NCBI RefSeq assembly: GCF_900143065.1
Contig: NZ_FRCX01000004.1
Coordinates: forward strand, 372,001-436,000
Direction: 5' to 3'
DNA: 64,000 nt
Source: Duganella sacchari
GTDB taxonomy: Bacteria > Pseudomonadota > Gammaproteobacteria > Burkholderiales > Burkholderiaceae_D
A program made the position numbers and the translations under genes. Shown piece by piece: positions 35,820 through 43,603 of the stretch. The notes under the pieces are model-generated. The model did not search any database. It saw only the letters and a list, made by a program, of their open reading frames with translations, and was not told where the DNA came from. The stretch's first letter is position 1; each line of letters opens with the position of its first letter.

Positions 35820-36698
35820 ATGCTCGAAGCAAAAATAAAGTCTGTTCAATGCCTGTCGCTGGCGGGCTTGCATCGCATGTCCTACAAAGAATGGGGAGAT
35901 GAGAGCAACCCGAATGCGCTGGTCTGCGTCCACGGCGTGACCCGCGTGGCGGATGACTTCGACAACATGGCCCGCGCGCTCGCCAACGATTACCGTGTGA
36001 TTTGCCCGGACATCGTCGGCCGCGGCCGCTCGGACTGGTTGAAAAATCCGCAACTGTACCGCATTCCCCAATACGTGAGCGATATCGTAACCCTGTTGGC
36101 GCGCGTGCTGCCAGACGCCGAAAGTCAGAAGGTGGACTGGTTCGGCACCTCGATGGGCGGCCTGATCGGGATGGGCCTGGCGTCGTTGCCGGGCAACCCG
36201 ATCCGCAAGCTGGTCCTCAACGATATCGGCCCGGTGCTGGCGCCGATGGCGATGCAGCGCATTGGCGATTACATCGGCCAGGACTTGCGGTTTGAAACGT
36301 TCGAGGCCGGCGCCAAGTTCATCCGCGACGTCTCGCTGTCCTTCGGCGAACACACCGAGGCCGAGTGGCACAAGCTGGCCACCGACGTGCTGCGCCAGGA
36401 CAAGGATGGCAAATGGGTGCGCCATTACGATATGGGCCTGGCGCTGCCGTTCCGTTCGGCCACGCCGGAGTCGGCCGATGCTGACCAGGCCATGCTGTGG
36501 GCCGCGTATGACGCGATCACCTGCCCGACGCTGCTGGTGCGCGGCGCCGAGTCCGACCTGCTGTCGCCGGAAACGGCCAAACTGATGACGGAGCGCGGCC
36601 CGAAAGCCACGCTGGTGGAAATTCCGAGCGTGGGCCACGCGCCGACCTTCATCCACGACGATCAAATCGCGATAGCAAAGCAATTCCTGTTAGGTTAA
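35820..36698 (+). CDS. Alpha/beta hydrolase
   Basis: 292-aa hydrolase. Oxyanion-hole HG at 38-39 (CVHGVTRVADDFD), nucleophile Ser111 in GTSMGG, Asp in AESDLLSPE and His273 in SVGHAP. The substrate is unknown; the sequence resembles carboxylesterases and haloalkane-type hydrolases. It is first in a tight unit with the RidA-family gene (7-base gap) and relA, an arrangement that suggests co-expression. Confidence 0.9.
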   Translation: MLEAKIKSVQCLSLAGLHRMSYKEWGDESNPNALVCVHGVTRVADDFDNMARALANDYRVICPDIVGRGRSDWLKNPQLYRIPQYVSDIVTLLARVLPDAESQKVDWFGTSMGGLIGMGLASLPGNPIRKLVLNDIGPVLAPMAMQRIGDYIGQDLRFETFEAGAKFIRDVSLSFGEHTEAEWHKLATDVLRQDKDGKWVRHYDMGLALPFRSATPESADADQAMLWAAYDAITCPTLLVRGAESDLLSPETAKLMTERGPKATLVEIPSVGHAPTFIHDDQIAIAKQFLLG

Positions 36699-36705
36699 GA
36701 AGAGT

Positions 36706-37056
36706 ATGGAAATCAAACGACTGTATGTAGGCAAGCGCCTGTCCGAGGTGGCTATTCACAACAACACCGTGTACCTGGCCGGCCAGATCCCGGACGACTA
36801 CTCGCTCGACATCCGCGGCCAGACGCGCCAGGTGCTGGGGCACGTGGACCGTCTGCTGGCCGAATCGGGCAGCGACAAGACCTGCATCCTGAGCTGCACG
36901 ATCTACGTCAAGGACATGGCCGACTTCCCCGGTATGAACGAGGAGTGGGACGCCTGGGTGCCGCAAGGCCACACGCCGCCGCGCGCCACCGTGGAAGCCA
37001 AGTTGTTCGATCCCCAAGTGCTGGTCGAAATCGTCGTCGTCGCCGCACAGCGTTAG
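36706..37056 (+). CDS. RidA/YjgF-family protein
   Basis: 116-aa member of the Rid family, enamine/imine deaminases that clear reactive 2-aminoacrylate-type intermediates. Visible motifs are VYLAGQIPDD, the QTRQVLGHVDRLLAESGSD helix and PPRATVEAKLFDPQVLVEI, which carries the conserved Arg of the active site. It is slightly divergent from canonical RidA and may belong to a Rid subfamily. It lies 7 bases before relA. Confidence 0.9.
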   Translation: MEIKRLYVGKRLSEVAIHNNTVYLAGQIPDDYSLDIRGQTRQVLGHVDRLLAESGSDKTCILSCTIYVKDMADFPGMNEEWDAWVPQGHTPPRATVEAKLFDPQVLVEIVVVAAQR

Positions 37057-37063
37057 GAGCACC

Positions 37064-39310
37064 ATGGTTTCCACCACTGCGCTTAACAGCGCAACGTCGG
37101 AGCAGCTGGTTCACGGGCTGTCACCGGATGACAGCGCGCGCATGCTGGCGGCGCTGGAATTCGCCGACGCCGCGTATGCCGGCAAGACCGCCAGCAGCGG
37201 CCAGCCGGCAGCGGAGTTTGCGGCTGGCGTGGCCGGCACGCTGGCTTCGCTGAATACCGATGTCGAGACCCGCATCGCGGGCCTGATGTTTGAACTCACC
37301 CTGCTGGAACCTGAACTGGCGCCGATGATCGAGCCACGTTTCGGCGCGGGCGTGAATGATCTGGTGGCTGGCGTGCGTCAGCTGATCCGTCTGCGCGAGC
37401 TGACGCAGGCGCAGAACGCACCTGCGGCACGTGGCCGCAATGCCCAGCAACTGGCGGTGGCGCAGGTTGAAACCCTGCGCAAGATGCTGCTGGCGATGGC
37501 CTCCGATATGCGTGTGGTGCTGGTGCGCCTGGCCTCGTGCGTGACGTCCTTGCGCTATTTTGCCGACATCAAGCTGTTTGACGATATGACGTGCGCCTAT
37601 GGGCGCGAAACGCTGGACCTGTATGCGCCGCTGGCCAACCGCCTGGGGATCTGGCAGCTCAAGTGGGAGCTGGAGGATTTGTCGTTCCGCTTCATCGAGC
37701 CGGAAACGTACAAGCGCATCGCCAAGATGCTGGAAGAGAAGCGCGTGATGCGCGAGGGCTTCGTCACCAGCGCCATCGAGCGTCTGCAATCGGAAATGGC
37801 GGCCGCCGGCATTCAGGCCGAGGTGTTTGGCCGGCCCAAGCACATCTACTCCATCTGGAGCAAGATGAAGGGCAAGGAGCTGGACTTCACCGACCTGTAC
37901 GACGTGCGCGCGTTCCGCGTGATCGTTGCCGACGTCAAGACCTGCTACACGGTGCTGGGCGTGGTCCACAATATCTGGACGCCGATTCCGAAAGAGTTCG
38001 ACGACTACATTTCGCGTCCCAAGGCGAACGGCTACCAGTCGCTGCACACGGTGGTGACGGCGGAAGACGGCCGCCCGCTGGAGGTGCAGATCCGCACCCA
38101 GGAAATGCACAGCTTTGCCGAATACGGCGTGGCAGCGCACTGGCGCTACAAGGAAACGGGTGGTTCCACCTTCACCGCGCAGCAGTACGATGAAAAAATC
38201 GCCTGGCTGCGCCAGCTGCTGGCGTGGAAGACTGACGTGGCGGATGTCGTGGTCGGCCAGGAAGAACAGCAGCGCGAATGGGTCGAGAAGCTCAAGGCTG
38301 CCGCGCTGGACGACCGCATCTTCGTACTGACGCCGCAAGCGCGCGTGATCGAGCTGCCGGTCGGCGCGACGCCGGTGGACTTTGCTTACCATCTGCATAG
38401 CGACGTTGGCCACCGCTGCCGCGGCGCGCGTGTCGATGGTGTGATGGTGCCCCTGAATACGCCGCTGAAAAACGGCCAGACCTGCGAAATCATCACCGCC
38501 AAAGGTGCGCCTGGTACGGCCGGACCATCGCGTGACTGGCTCGGTGACGATTACACGGTGGCGACGCGCACGCGTTCCAAGATCCGTGCATGGTTCCACG
38601 CCATCGACATGCAGGAAACGCTGTCGCATGGCCGTGCCGTGGTGGAGAAGACCTTGCAGCGCGAGGGCAAGACCGCCGTCAATCTGGAAGCGCTGGCCAA
38701 TAAGCTGGGCTTTGCCAAGGTCGATGATCTGTTCCTCTCGGTTGGCAAGGATGAATTCAGCCTGCGCGCGATTGAGAATGCGCTGCACGACAGCGGTGAA
38801 CCGCAGGAGCCGGCGGACGAGGTCTTCCTCGGCAAGAGCCGCGCTTCCAGCGTGGAGCAGGGCGCCAAGTCGGGCGTGCTGGTGGTGGGGACCGATGGGC
38901 TGATGACGCAGCTGGCCAAGTGCTGCAAGCCGGCGCCGCCGGATGGCATCGTCGGCTTTGTCACGCGCGGCAAGGGCGTGTCGATCCACCGCGCGACGTG
39001 CAAGAACTTCGCCGAAATGCGCGCCAAGGCGCCGGAGCGGGTGATCGTCACCGAGTGGGGACGTGCCGGTTCGGATACGGTCTATCCGGTCGATATCTTC
39101 ATCCTGGCAAATGACCGCCAGGGCCTGCTGCGCGATATCTCCGAGATTTTCTCGCGCGAGAAGATCAACGTGATCGGCGTGAACACGCAGTCGGCGAAAG
39201 GTTTTGCACGCATGACCTTCACCGCCGAAATCGGCGCGACGGCGCAACTGCATAAAGCGCTGCTCTCCATCTCCGAAGTCACCGGCGTGCAGGAAGCGCG
39301 CCGTGCATAG
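37064..39310 (+). CDS. relA: (p)ppGpp synthetase RelA
   Basis: 748-aa RelA/SpoT homologue. The N-terminal hydrolase region is degenerate: the HDxxED motif is missing (the equivalent reads AGLMFELTLLEPEL), so it should be synthetase only. The synthetase domain has KHIYSIWSKM, DLYDVRAFRVIV and NGYQSLHTVV. A TGS domain (RIFVLTPQARVIELPVGATPVDFAYHLH) follows, then a zinc-finger-type region (LAKCCKPAPPD) and a C-terminal ACT domain (DIFILANDRQGLLRDISEIF). Ribosome-linked stringent response enzyme. Confidence 0.95.
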   Translation: MVSTTALNSATSEQLVHGLSPDDSARMLAALEFADAAYAGKTASSGQPAAEFAAGVAGTLASLNTDVETRIAGLMFELTLLEPELAPMIEPRFGAGVNDLVAGVRQLIRLRELTQAQNAPAARGRNAQQLAVAQVETLRKMLLAMASDMRVVLVRLASCVTSLRYFADIKLFDDMTCAYGRETLDLYAPLANRLGIWQLKWELEDLSFRFIEPETYKRIAKMLEEKRVMREGFVTSAIERLQSEMAAAGIQAEVFGRPKHIYSIWSKMKGKELDFTDLYDVRAFRVIVADVKTCYTVLGVVHNIWTPIPKEFDDYISRPKANGYQSLHTVVTAEDGRPLEVQIRTQEMHSFAEYGVAAHWRYKETGGSTFTAQQYDEKIAWLRQLLAWKTDVADVVVGQEEQQREWVEKLKAAALDDRIFVLTPQARVIELPVGATPVDFAYHLHSDVGHRCRGARVDGVMVPLNTPLKNGQTCEIITAKGAPGTAGPSRDWLGDDYTVATRTRSKIRAWFHAIDMQETLSHGRAVVEKTLQREGKTAVNLEALANKLGFAKVDDLFLSVGKDEFSLRAIENALHDSGEPQEPADEVFLGKSRASSVEQGAKSGVLVVGTDGLMTQLAKCCKPAPPDGIVGFVTRGKGVSIHRATCKNFAEMRAKAPERVIVTEWGRAGSDTVYPVDIFILANDRQGLLRDISEIFSREKINVIGVNTQSAKGFARMTFTAEIGATAQLHKALLSISEVTGVQEARRA

Positions 39311-39319
39311 GGCCTGCGT

Positions 39320-39823
39320 ATGACGGTACTCGAAACACCACGTCTGTCGCTGGTGCCGTTTAACGATAGCCATTTGGCGGGTCTGGCGGAGCTGAACAGC
39401 GATCCTGAGGTGATGCGCTACATCGGCGCCGGCCTGCCATTTACGGTAGCGGAAAGCCAGGCCATGATCGACCGCGTGAAAGCGCGCTGGATCGAGCATG
39501 GTTATTCCTGGTGGGCGGTACTACGTAAAAGTGACGGCATGCTGATCGGCGCTGCCACCTTGCAGCCGCTGGAGGGCGTTACCGGCGCGGCACCCGAAAT
39601 CGGCTGGCGCTTCCGGCGCGACAGCTGGGGGCAGGGCTATGCCACCGAGGCCGCACGTCGCGTGGTGGCGTATGCGCAGCAACTGCGCATACCGCAATTG
39701 CTGGCGGTTGCACATCCGGATAACACCGCCTCCACGGCGGTGATGCAGCGGCTGGGGATGCGCTATCGGGGCATCGAAACGCACTACAAGGTTCCCTGCG
39801 CAACCTACGAGATCGAGATCTGA
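39320..39823 (+). CDS. GNAT acetyltransferase (RimJ/RimL type)
   Basis: 167-aa acetyltransferase beginning TVLETPRLSLVPFNDSHLAGLAELNSDPEVMRYIG, the typical opening of the RimJ/RimL-like branch. The acetyl-CoA region is GWRFRRDSWGQGYATEAARRVVAYA and NTASTAVMQRLGMRY closes the fold. Substrate unknown. It lies 9 bases after relA and converges with the glutathione S-transferase gene. Confidence 0.9.
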   Translation: MTVLETPRLSLVPFNDSHLAGLAELNSDPEVMRYIGAGLPFTVAESQAMIDRVKARWIEHGYSWWAVLRKSDGMLIGAATLQPLEGVTGAAPEIGWRFRRDSWGQGYATEAARRVVAYAQQLRIPQLLAVAHPDNTASTAVMQRLGMRYRGIETHYKVPCATYEIEI

Positions 39824-39864
39824 ACCTGGCGTTTGCTGATCACGCCAACGACGACTTGCTCCAA

Positions 39865-40452
39865 TCAATTATGTGCCATTAGCGCCGCCTGGACTGACGG
39901 ACGCTCTGCCACGCGCTTGTGCCAGGCAGCGACGGCTGGCCATTGTTCCAGACTGATTTCGAAGAAGGCAAACCAGCCCAATACCGTGTACAGGTAAGCG
40001 TCTGCGATGGTGAAGGCGTCGCCCATGACATGCTTGTGGTGTTGCAGTGCGCTCATACGGCGCAGCAGGCGCTCACGGAATATGGCCTGGGCGGCTTCCG
40101 GCAATGCCTGGTTGAACAGCGGCGCAACGCCCGCGTGGATTTCACTGGTGATGAAGTTGAGTGTCTCTTGCAGGCGCACGCGTTGCCAGCTGCCTGGCGG
40201 CGGCGCCAGTTTTGCCTCCGGCTTCAGATCCGCCAGATACTGAACGATGGCCACGCCTTCGGCCAGTACTTCACCATTGTCCAGTTCCAGTGCTGCGACG
40301 TAGCCTTTCGGGTTGATGTCGCGGAAGTCGCGGCCATCGGCGGTGCGCTTGGTCTGGTTGTCCACCTTGATTAATGCGTGTGGCAGGTCGAGCTCTTTGA
40401 GTACGATCAGCGGCGAGAGCGAGCAGGTATGTGGTGCGTAATAGAGCTTCAT
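39865..40452 (-). CDS. Glutathione S-transferase (beta-like)
   Basis: 195-aa GST. The thioredoxin-fold N-terminus MKLYYAPHTCSLSPLIVLKE has Cys10 in the place of the beta-class active cysteine; the glutathione-binding turn PKGYVAALELDNGEVLAEGVAIVQYLAD and the C-terminal helix FTIADAYLYTVLGW follow. It is transcribed divergently from the LysR-family gene 94 bases away, which may regulate it. Confidence 0.92.
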   Translation of the reverse strand: MKLYYAPHTCSLSPLIVLKELDLPHALIKVDNQTKRTADGRDFRDINPKGYVAALELDNGEVLAEGVAIVQYLADLKPEAKLAPPPGSWQRVRLQETLNFITSEIHAGVAPLFNQALPEAAQAIFRERLLRRMSALQHHKHVMGDAFTIADAYLYTVLGWFAFFEISLEQWPAVAAWHKRVAERPSVQAALMAHN

Positions 40453-40546
40453 TGGCGACTCCGGGATAGTGAGGAGCTGCCACTGTATGCGGCACGCCGA
40501 TGCGCTGTAAAATTAATGCTCCAGAAACGAGCTATCAGTTTTTCTA

Positions 40547-41410
40547 ATGATGAATTTGACCCATTGGCGTCTGCTGGTTGCGGTAGCGGGCGTCGGCAAT
40601 ATTTCGCGGGCGGCGGAGCAGGTCGGCATCACGCAATCGGGCGCGAGCCAGGCGATTACGCAGATTGAGTCTGCGCTGGGCAGCAAGCTGTTTGTGCGCG
40701 AGCGGCGCGAGGTCAGCGTGACTGCCTTGGGCGAGCAGGTGCTGCAGCATGCGCGCGCCATGCTGGCGCAGCTTGATGCGATCCGCGCGCTGGCTGACAA
40801 TGCGCAAGGACTGCACGCAGGGCGTATCCGTCTGGCGTCTTTCCCGTCCGTGCTGGCGACAGTGCTGCCGCAGATGGCGCAAGCGTTTCAACGGCGCCAT
40901 CCCGGCATCGCGGTAGTGGCGCTGGAAGGCACGGACACAGAGGTGGAAACCTGGCTGGCGGAAGATACGATAGAACTGGGCGTGGTGCTGAATCCCGCGC
41001 CTGAACGTGAGGCCGTTATCGTCGGCCGCGATGCATGGGTTGCGTTGCTGCCGTCCAATCATCCATTAAGCCGACGCTCCAGTGAGCAGGGCGTGGCGCT
41101 GAGCGAGCTGGCCGCTGAGCCGTTTGTGCTGGCCACGGGCGGTTGCGACGTCCACGCGCGAGCGCTCGCAGAGGATGCCGGCGTGACGCTTTCCGATATC
41201 CGCGTAACGGTGCGCGACCTGTTGAGCGCAGCGGTGCTGGTGCGCGAGGGCATGGGCGTGTCCGTGGTTCCCGAATCCGCGTTGCCGGAGGACCAGCGTA
41301 GATTGCGCGTGATGCAGCTGCAACCACGCGTGTATCGCGAATTTGGCCTGGTGTGTTCGCGGTCTGGCCGTGCGTCGGCTGCAGTGCAGGCCTTCCTGCG
41401 CGAGTTATGA
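40547..41410 (+). CDS. LysR-family transcriptional regulator
   Basis: 287-aa regulator with an N-terminal winged HTH (WRLLVAVAGVGNISRAAEQVGITQSGASQAITQIESALGS, in parts) and a type 2 periplasmic-binding-like effector domain. Two adjacent ATGs (40547, 40550) are possible; no good ribosome site precedes either. LysR regulators often control the divergent neighbour, here the glutathione S-transferase gene; AGAAA-N13-TTTCT at 40523-40545 is a possible half-site pair. The 3' end overlaps the next, convergent gene by 6 bases. Confidence 0.92.
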   Translation: MMNLTHWRLLVAVAGVGNISRAAEQVGITQSGASQAITQIESALGSKLFVRERREVSVTALGEQVLQHARAMLAQLDAIRALADNAQGLHAGRIRLASFPSVLATVLPQMAQAFQRRHPGIAVVALEGTDTEVETWLAEDTIELGVVLNPAPEREAVIVGRDAWVALLPSNHPLSRRSSEQGVALSELAAEPFVLATGGCDVHARALAEDAGVTLSDIRVTVRDLLSAAVLVREGMGVSVVPESALPEDQRRLRVMQLQPRVYREFGLVCSRSGRASAAVQAFLREL

Positions 41411-42049
41411 GGCAATCGTTTTTGCGATACCCGCTGCAATCGCTTGCGCCAGCAGGTGGATGTGGTAGCCATCCACGAAGCCGTGATGCGCCTGCACCGA
41501 CATATTCATCGTCAGCTTGCCGTCGTCGCGCGCATCGCTGAAACGGCCCCAGGCCAGCGATGGGATATCGTAGGACTTGTGTTCGTAGATAGGATGCTCG
41601 ATTGACGACAGCTTCAGCCACGGCATGCAGGTGATGTGGATGTTGCGGCGTTGATCGTACTCGCTCAGTTTAGCGGTGGTGTTGACGATTTTCTCGCTGG
41701 CTTCGGCGAACTCCTTGGCTGCTACGCTGCGGGCGATGAACTCTTTCAGATCTTCGGTCATTTCAAAGCGCGCAAAGTTCAGGTTCTGATCCTGGTTGAG
41801 CACTGTGTACGAAGCCCAGAAGTCGTCGATCTTGATTACCTCACCCTTGTGGATGCGGTACATGAAATTGTCGATGCCCTGTAGCGCGTGCAGCACGTGA
41901 TACAGGAAGAAGTGAAATGGCGGCAGGCCATGCTGCTTGCAGTAAGGCCGGAATTCCGGCACTTCCAGCTCAAAGCTCAGGTTGACGAGAGGGTTTTCGA
42001 ACGATGCGAAAGCATCGTAGCGGTCACGGCGTTTTTCAAAGTTCTGCAT
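41405..42049 (-). CDS. Chloramphenicol acetyltransferase-like protein (type A)
   Basis: 214-aa trimeric-CAT-family protein. The catalytic motif HHGFVDGYH (188-196) carries the active His189 and the structural Asp; FFLYHVLHALQGIDNFMYRI matches the N-terminal CAT region. Chromosomal relatives in environmental bacteria are often not resistance enzymes, so the acyl acceptor is uncertain. It converges with the LysR gene and lies in the same direction as the cation efflux gene. Confidence 0.88.
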   Translation of the reverse strand: MQNFEKRRDRYDAFASFENPLVNLSFELEVPEFRPYCKQHGLPPFHFFLYHVLHALQGIDNFMYRIHKGEVIKIDDFWASYTVLNQDQNLNFARFEMTEDLKEFIARSVAAKEFAEASEKIVNTTAKLSEYDQRRNIHITCMPWLKLSSIEHPIYEHKSYDIPSLAWGRFSDARDDGKLTMNMSVQAHHGFVDGYHIHLLAQAIAAGIAKTIAS

Positions 42050-42138
42050 GATGGTGAGGCGTTAATTCTTGCTACGTTGAAGGATGGTGCGTGCCGCTTT
42101 CGCGGCGGTGAGGTTAATTTTCTGTCTCGCCCAGCGGG

Positions 42139-43074
42139 TCATGTGCGTCCTTGTGGGGCGACTTCCGCTTGCAGGGTGATGTGGTCGATGCCGTGTTTTT
42201 CCAGCAGCATGGCCTTGATGGCGCGCAGGATGTCGGGCCAGTGTTTCAGGTCGGTGATTTCAACGTGGCCTATCAGTGCGGGCTGGCCGGGCGACATGTC
42301 CCACACGTGCAGGTCATGGACCGAGCACACGCCTTCGATCTGTTCCAGGTCTGCGCCGACTTGAAGGTAGTTGATTTCCTCGGGCACGCCGCCCATCAGG
42401 AAATGATAGGACTCGCGCAGTACGCCGACGGTTGAATGCAGGATCAGCGCTGCCACGAACAGGGAGAGCAGCGGATCGATCTGCATCCAGCCGGTGTAGT
42501 AGATCACGGCGCCGGACACCAGTGCGGCCACGGAGCCGAGCAGGTCACCCAGCACATTGACCAGGGCGGCGCGGGTGTTCATATTGCTCTCGCCACGCGA
42601 CAGCAGCCAGGCCAGTAGCAGGTTAATCACCAGGCCGATGCCGGCCACAATAAATACGGTGGCGCCGTGCACTTGTTCCGGATGCGAGAAGCGGCTGATG
42701 GCTTCGTAGGCAATCCATGCCACCAGCACCATCAGCACCAGGCTGTTGACAAACGCTGCCAGCGCTTCCGCGCGGCCAAAGCCGAACGAGTGGCGCGCGG
42801 AAGGTGGGCGTTTGGCGATCAGTTGCGCCAGCAGGGCCAGGCCCAGCGCGGCGGCGTCCGTCACCATGTGGCCGGCGTCGGAAATCAGTGCCAGCGAATT
42901 GGACATGAAGCCGGTTACCACTTCCACAATCGCAAAGCCCAGCGTGAGTACCAGCGACCAGGCCAGCACGGACTGGCTGCGCTGCACGGTGTAGTGCTTG
43001 TAGTGGGCGTCGCCTGCGCGGTGTTCGTGCAGGTGGGCGGAAGGCGACGATGGTGCGGTGGTGTCTGCTTGCAT
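42139..43074 (-). CDS. Cation diffusion facilitator (CzcD/ZitB-like)
   Basis: 311-aa metal/proton antiporter with six predicted helices and a C-terminal cytoplasmic metal-binding domain (VHDLHVWDMSPGQPALIGHVEI). The N-terminus is His-rich (HLHEHRAGDAHYKHY). Transport-site residues: HMVTD in helix 2 is intact, but helix 5 reads NVLGD where zinc-exporting ZitB/CzcD proteins have HVLGD. The loss of one histidine may change metal preference. The gene is divergent from the tRNA-Val pair. Confidence 0.93.
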   Translation of the reverse strand: MQADTTAPSSPSAHLHEHRAGDAHYKHYTVQRSQSVLAWSLVLTLGFAIVEVVTGFMSNSLALISDAGHMVTDAAALGLALLAQLIAKRPPSARHSFGFGRAEALAAFVNSLVLMVLVAWIAYEAISRFSHPEQVHGATVFIVAGIGLVINLLLAWLLSRGESNMNTRAALVNVLGDLLGSVAALVSGAVIYYTGWMQIDPLLSLFVAALILHSTVGVLRESYHFLMGGVPEEINYLQVGADLEQIEGVCSVHDLHVWDMSPGQPALIGHVEITDLKHWPDILRAIKAMLLEKHGIDHITLQAEVAPQGRT

Positions 43075-43174
43075 GGGCGTGATCGAGAATGGGATTAGCG
43101 TTAGTTTAATGCAAGCCAGAAACGCCTGCGTTTCAGCCTCATAGCGGAATTTGAAATGTTTCCTTTCATTACCC

Positions 43175-43203
43175 TTGTTTTTCTTCCGGGCGCTCTCTAT
43201 AAT
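43175..43203 (+). promoter_or_regulatory. Sigma-70 promoter of the tRNA-Val genes
   Basis: TTGTTT at 43175-43180 and a perfect TATAAT at 43198-43203 are separated by 17 bases. The predicted start falls 3-5 bases before the first mature tRNA end at 43214, fitting a strong stable-RNA promoter. Confidence 0.82.
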
Positions 43204-43213
43204 GCTGGTCTTC

Positions 43214-43290
43214 GGGCGGTTAGTTCAGCTGGTTAGAATACTTGGTCGACATCCAAGGGGTCGGGGATTCGAATTCCTCACCGCCCACCA
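43214..43290 (+). tRNA. tRNA-Val (GAC), copy 1
   Basis: 77 bases with encoded CCA. The acceptor stem GGGCGGT/ACCGCCC is perfect; the anticodon stem CTTGG/CCAAG encloses the loop TCGACAT, giving anticodon GAC. Position 33 is C rather than the nearly universal U. The D stem is GTTC/GAAT (one G-U) and the T stem GGGGA/TCCTC (one G-U). An identical copy follows 40 bases on. Confidence 0.93.
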
Positions 43291-43330
43291 GAATACGCAG
43301 TAAAGCAGTACAATTTAAGGCAGTACCCAC

Positions 43331-43407
43331 GGGCGGTTAGTTCAGCTGGTTAGAATACTTGGTCGACATCCAAGGGGTCGGGGATTCGAATTCCTCACCG
43401 CCCACCA
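43331..43407 (+). tRNA. tRNA-Val (GAC), copy 2
   Basis: Identical over all 77 bases to the copy at 43214, including C33 and the encoded CCA. It shares the upstream promoter and is followed by the thrS leader. The exact duplication suggests recent duplication or gene conversion. Confidence 0.93.
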
Positions 43408-43514
43408 GACATCTGTAAGAGCGAGAAAGGCAATCACGGTTATGACACCGCGAACTACTACCAAGTTTTGGGAGTGACGCTAGTCAACGGGATTCTTTTG
43501 CTTGTCAAAAAGAG

Positions 43515-43542
43515 AAAAACGCGGCTAGCCCGCGTTTTTTTT
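43515..43542 (+). terminator. Intrinsic terminator between tRNA-Val and thrS
   Basis: AAACGCGG pairs with CCGCGTTT around CTAGC (stem core 43520-43524 with 43530-43534, extended by A-T pairs) and runs into eight T residues. It ends the tRNA transcript, or acts as an attenuator 60 bases before thrS if transcription reads through. Confidence 0.85.
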
Positions 43543-43603
43543 CGTCCGCATTTTTTAAACTACTTTTTTAATCACCGGCCCGCGCGCCGACATGGAGATC
43601 ACA

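Noticed and set aside
39827..39847. Terminator between the GNAT and glutathione S-transferase genes
   Set aside because: TGGCGT/ACGCCA can pair, but the loop is nine bases and no T run follows on either strand.
43240..43256. Reading the tRNA anticodon as CGA or TCG (Arg)
   Set aside because: The five-pair stem CTTGG/CCAAG fixes a seven-base loop, putting GAC at 34-36.
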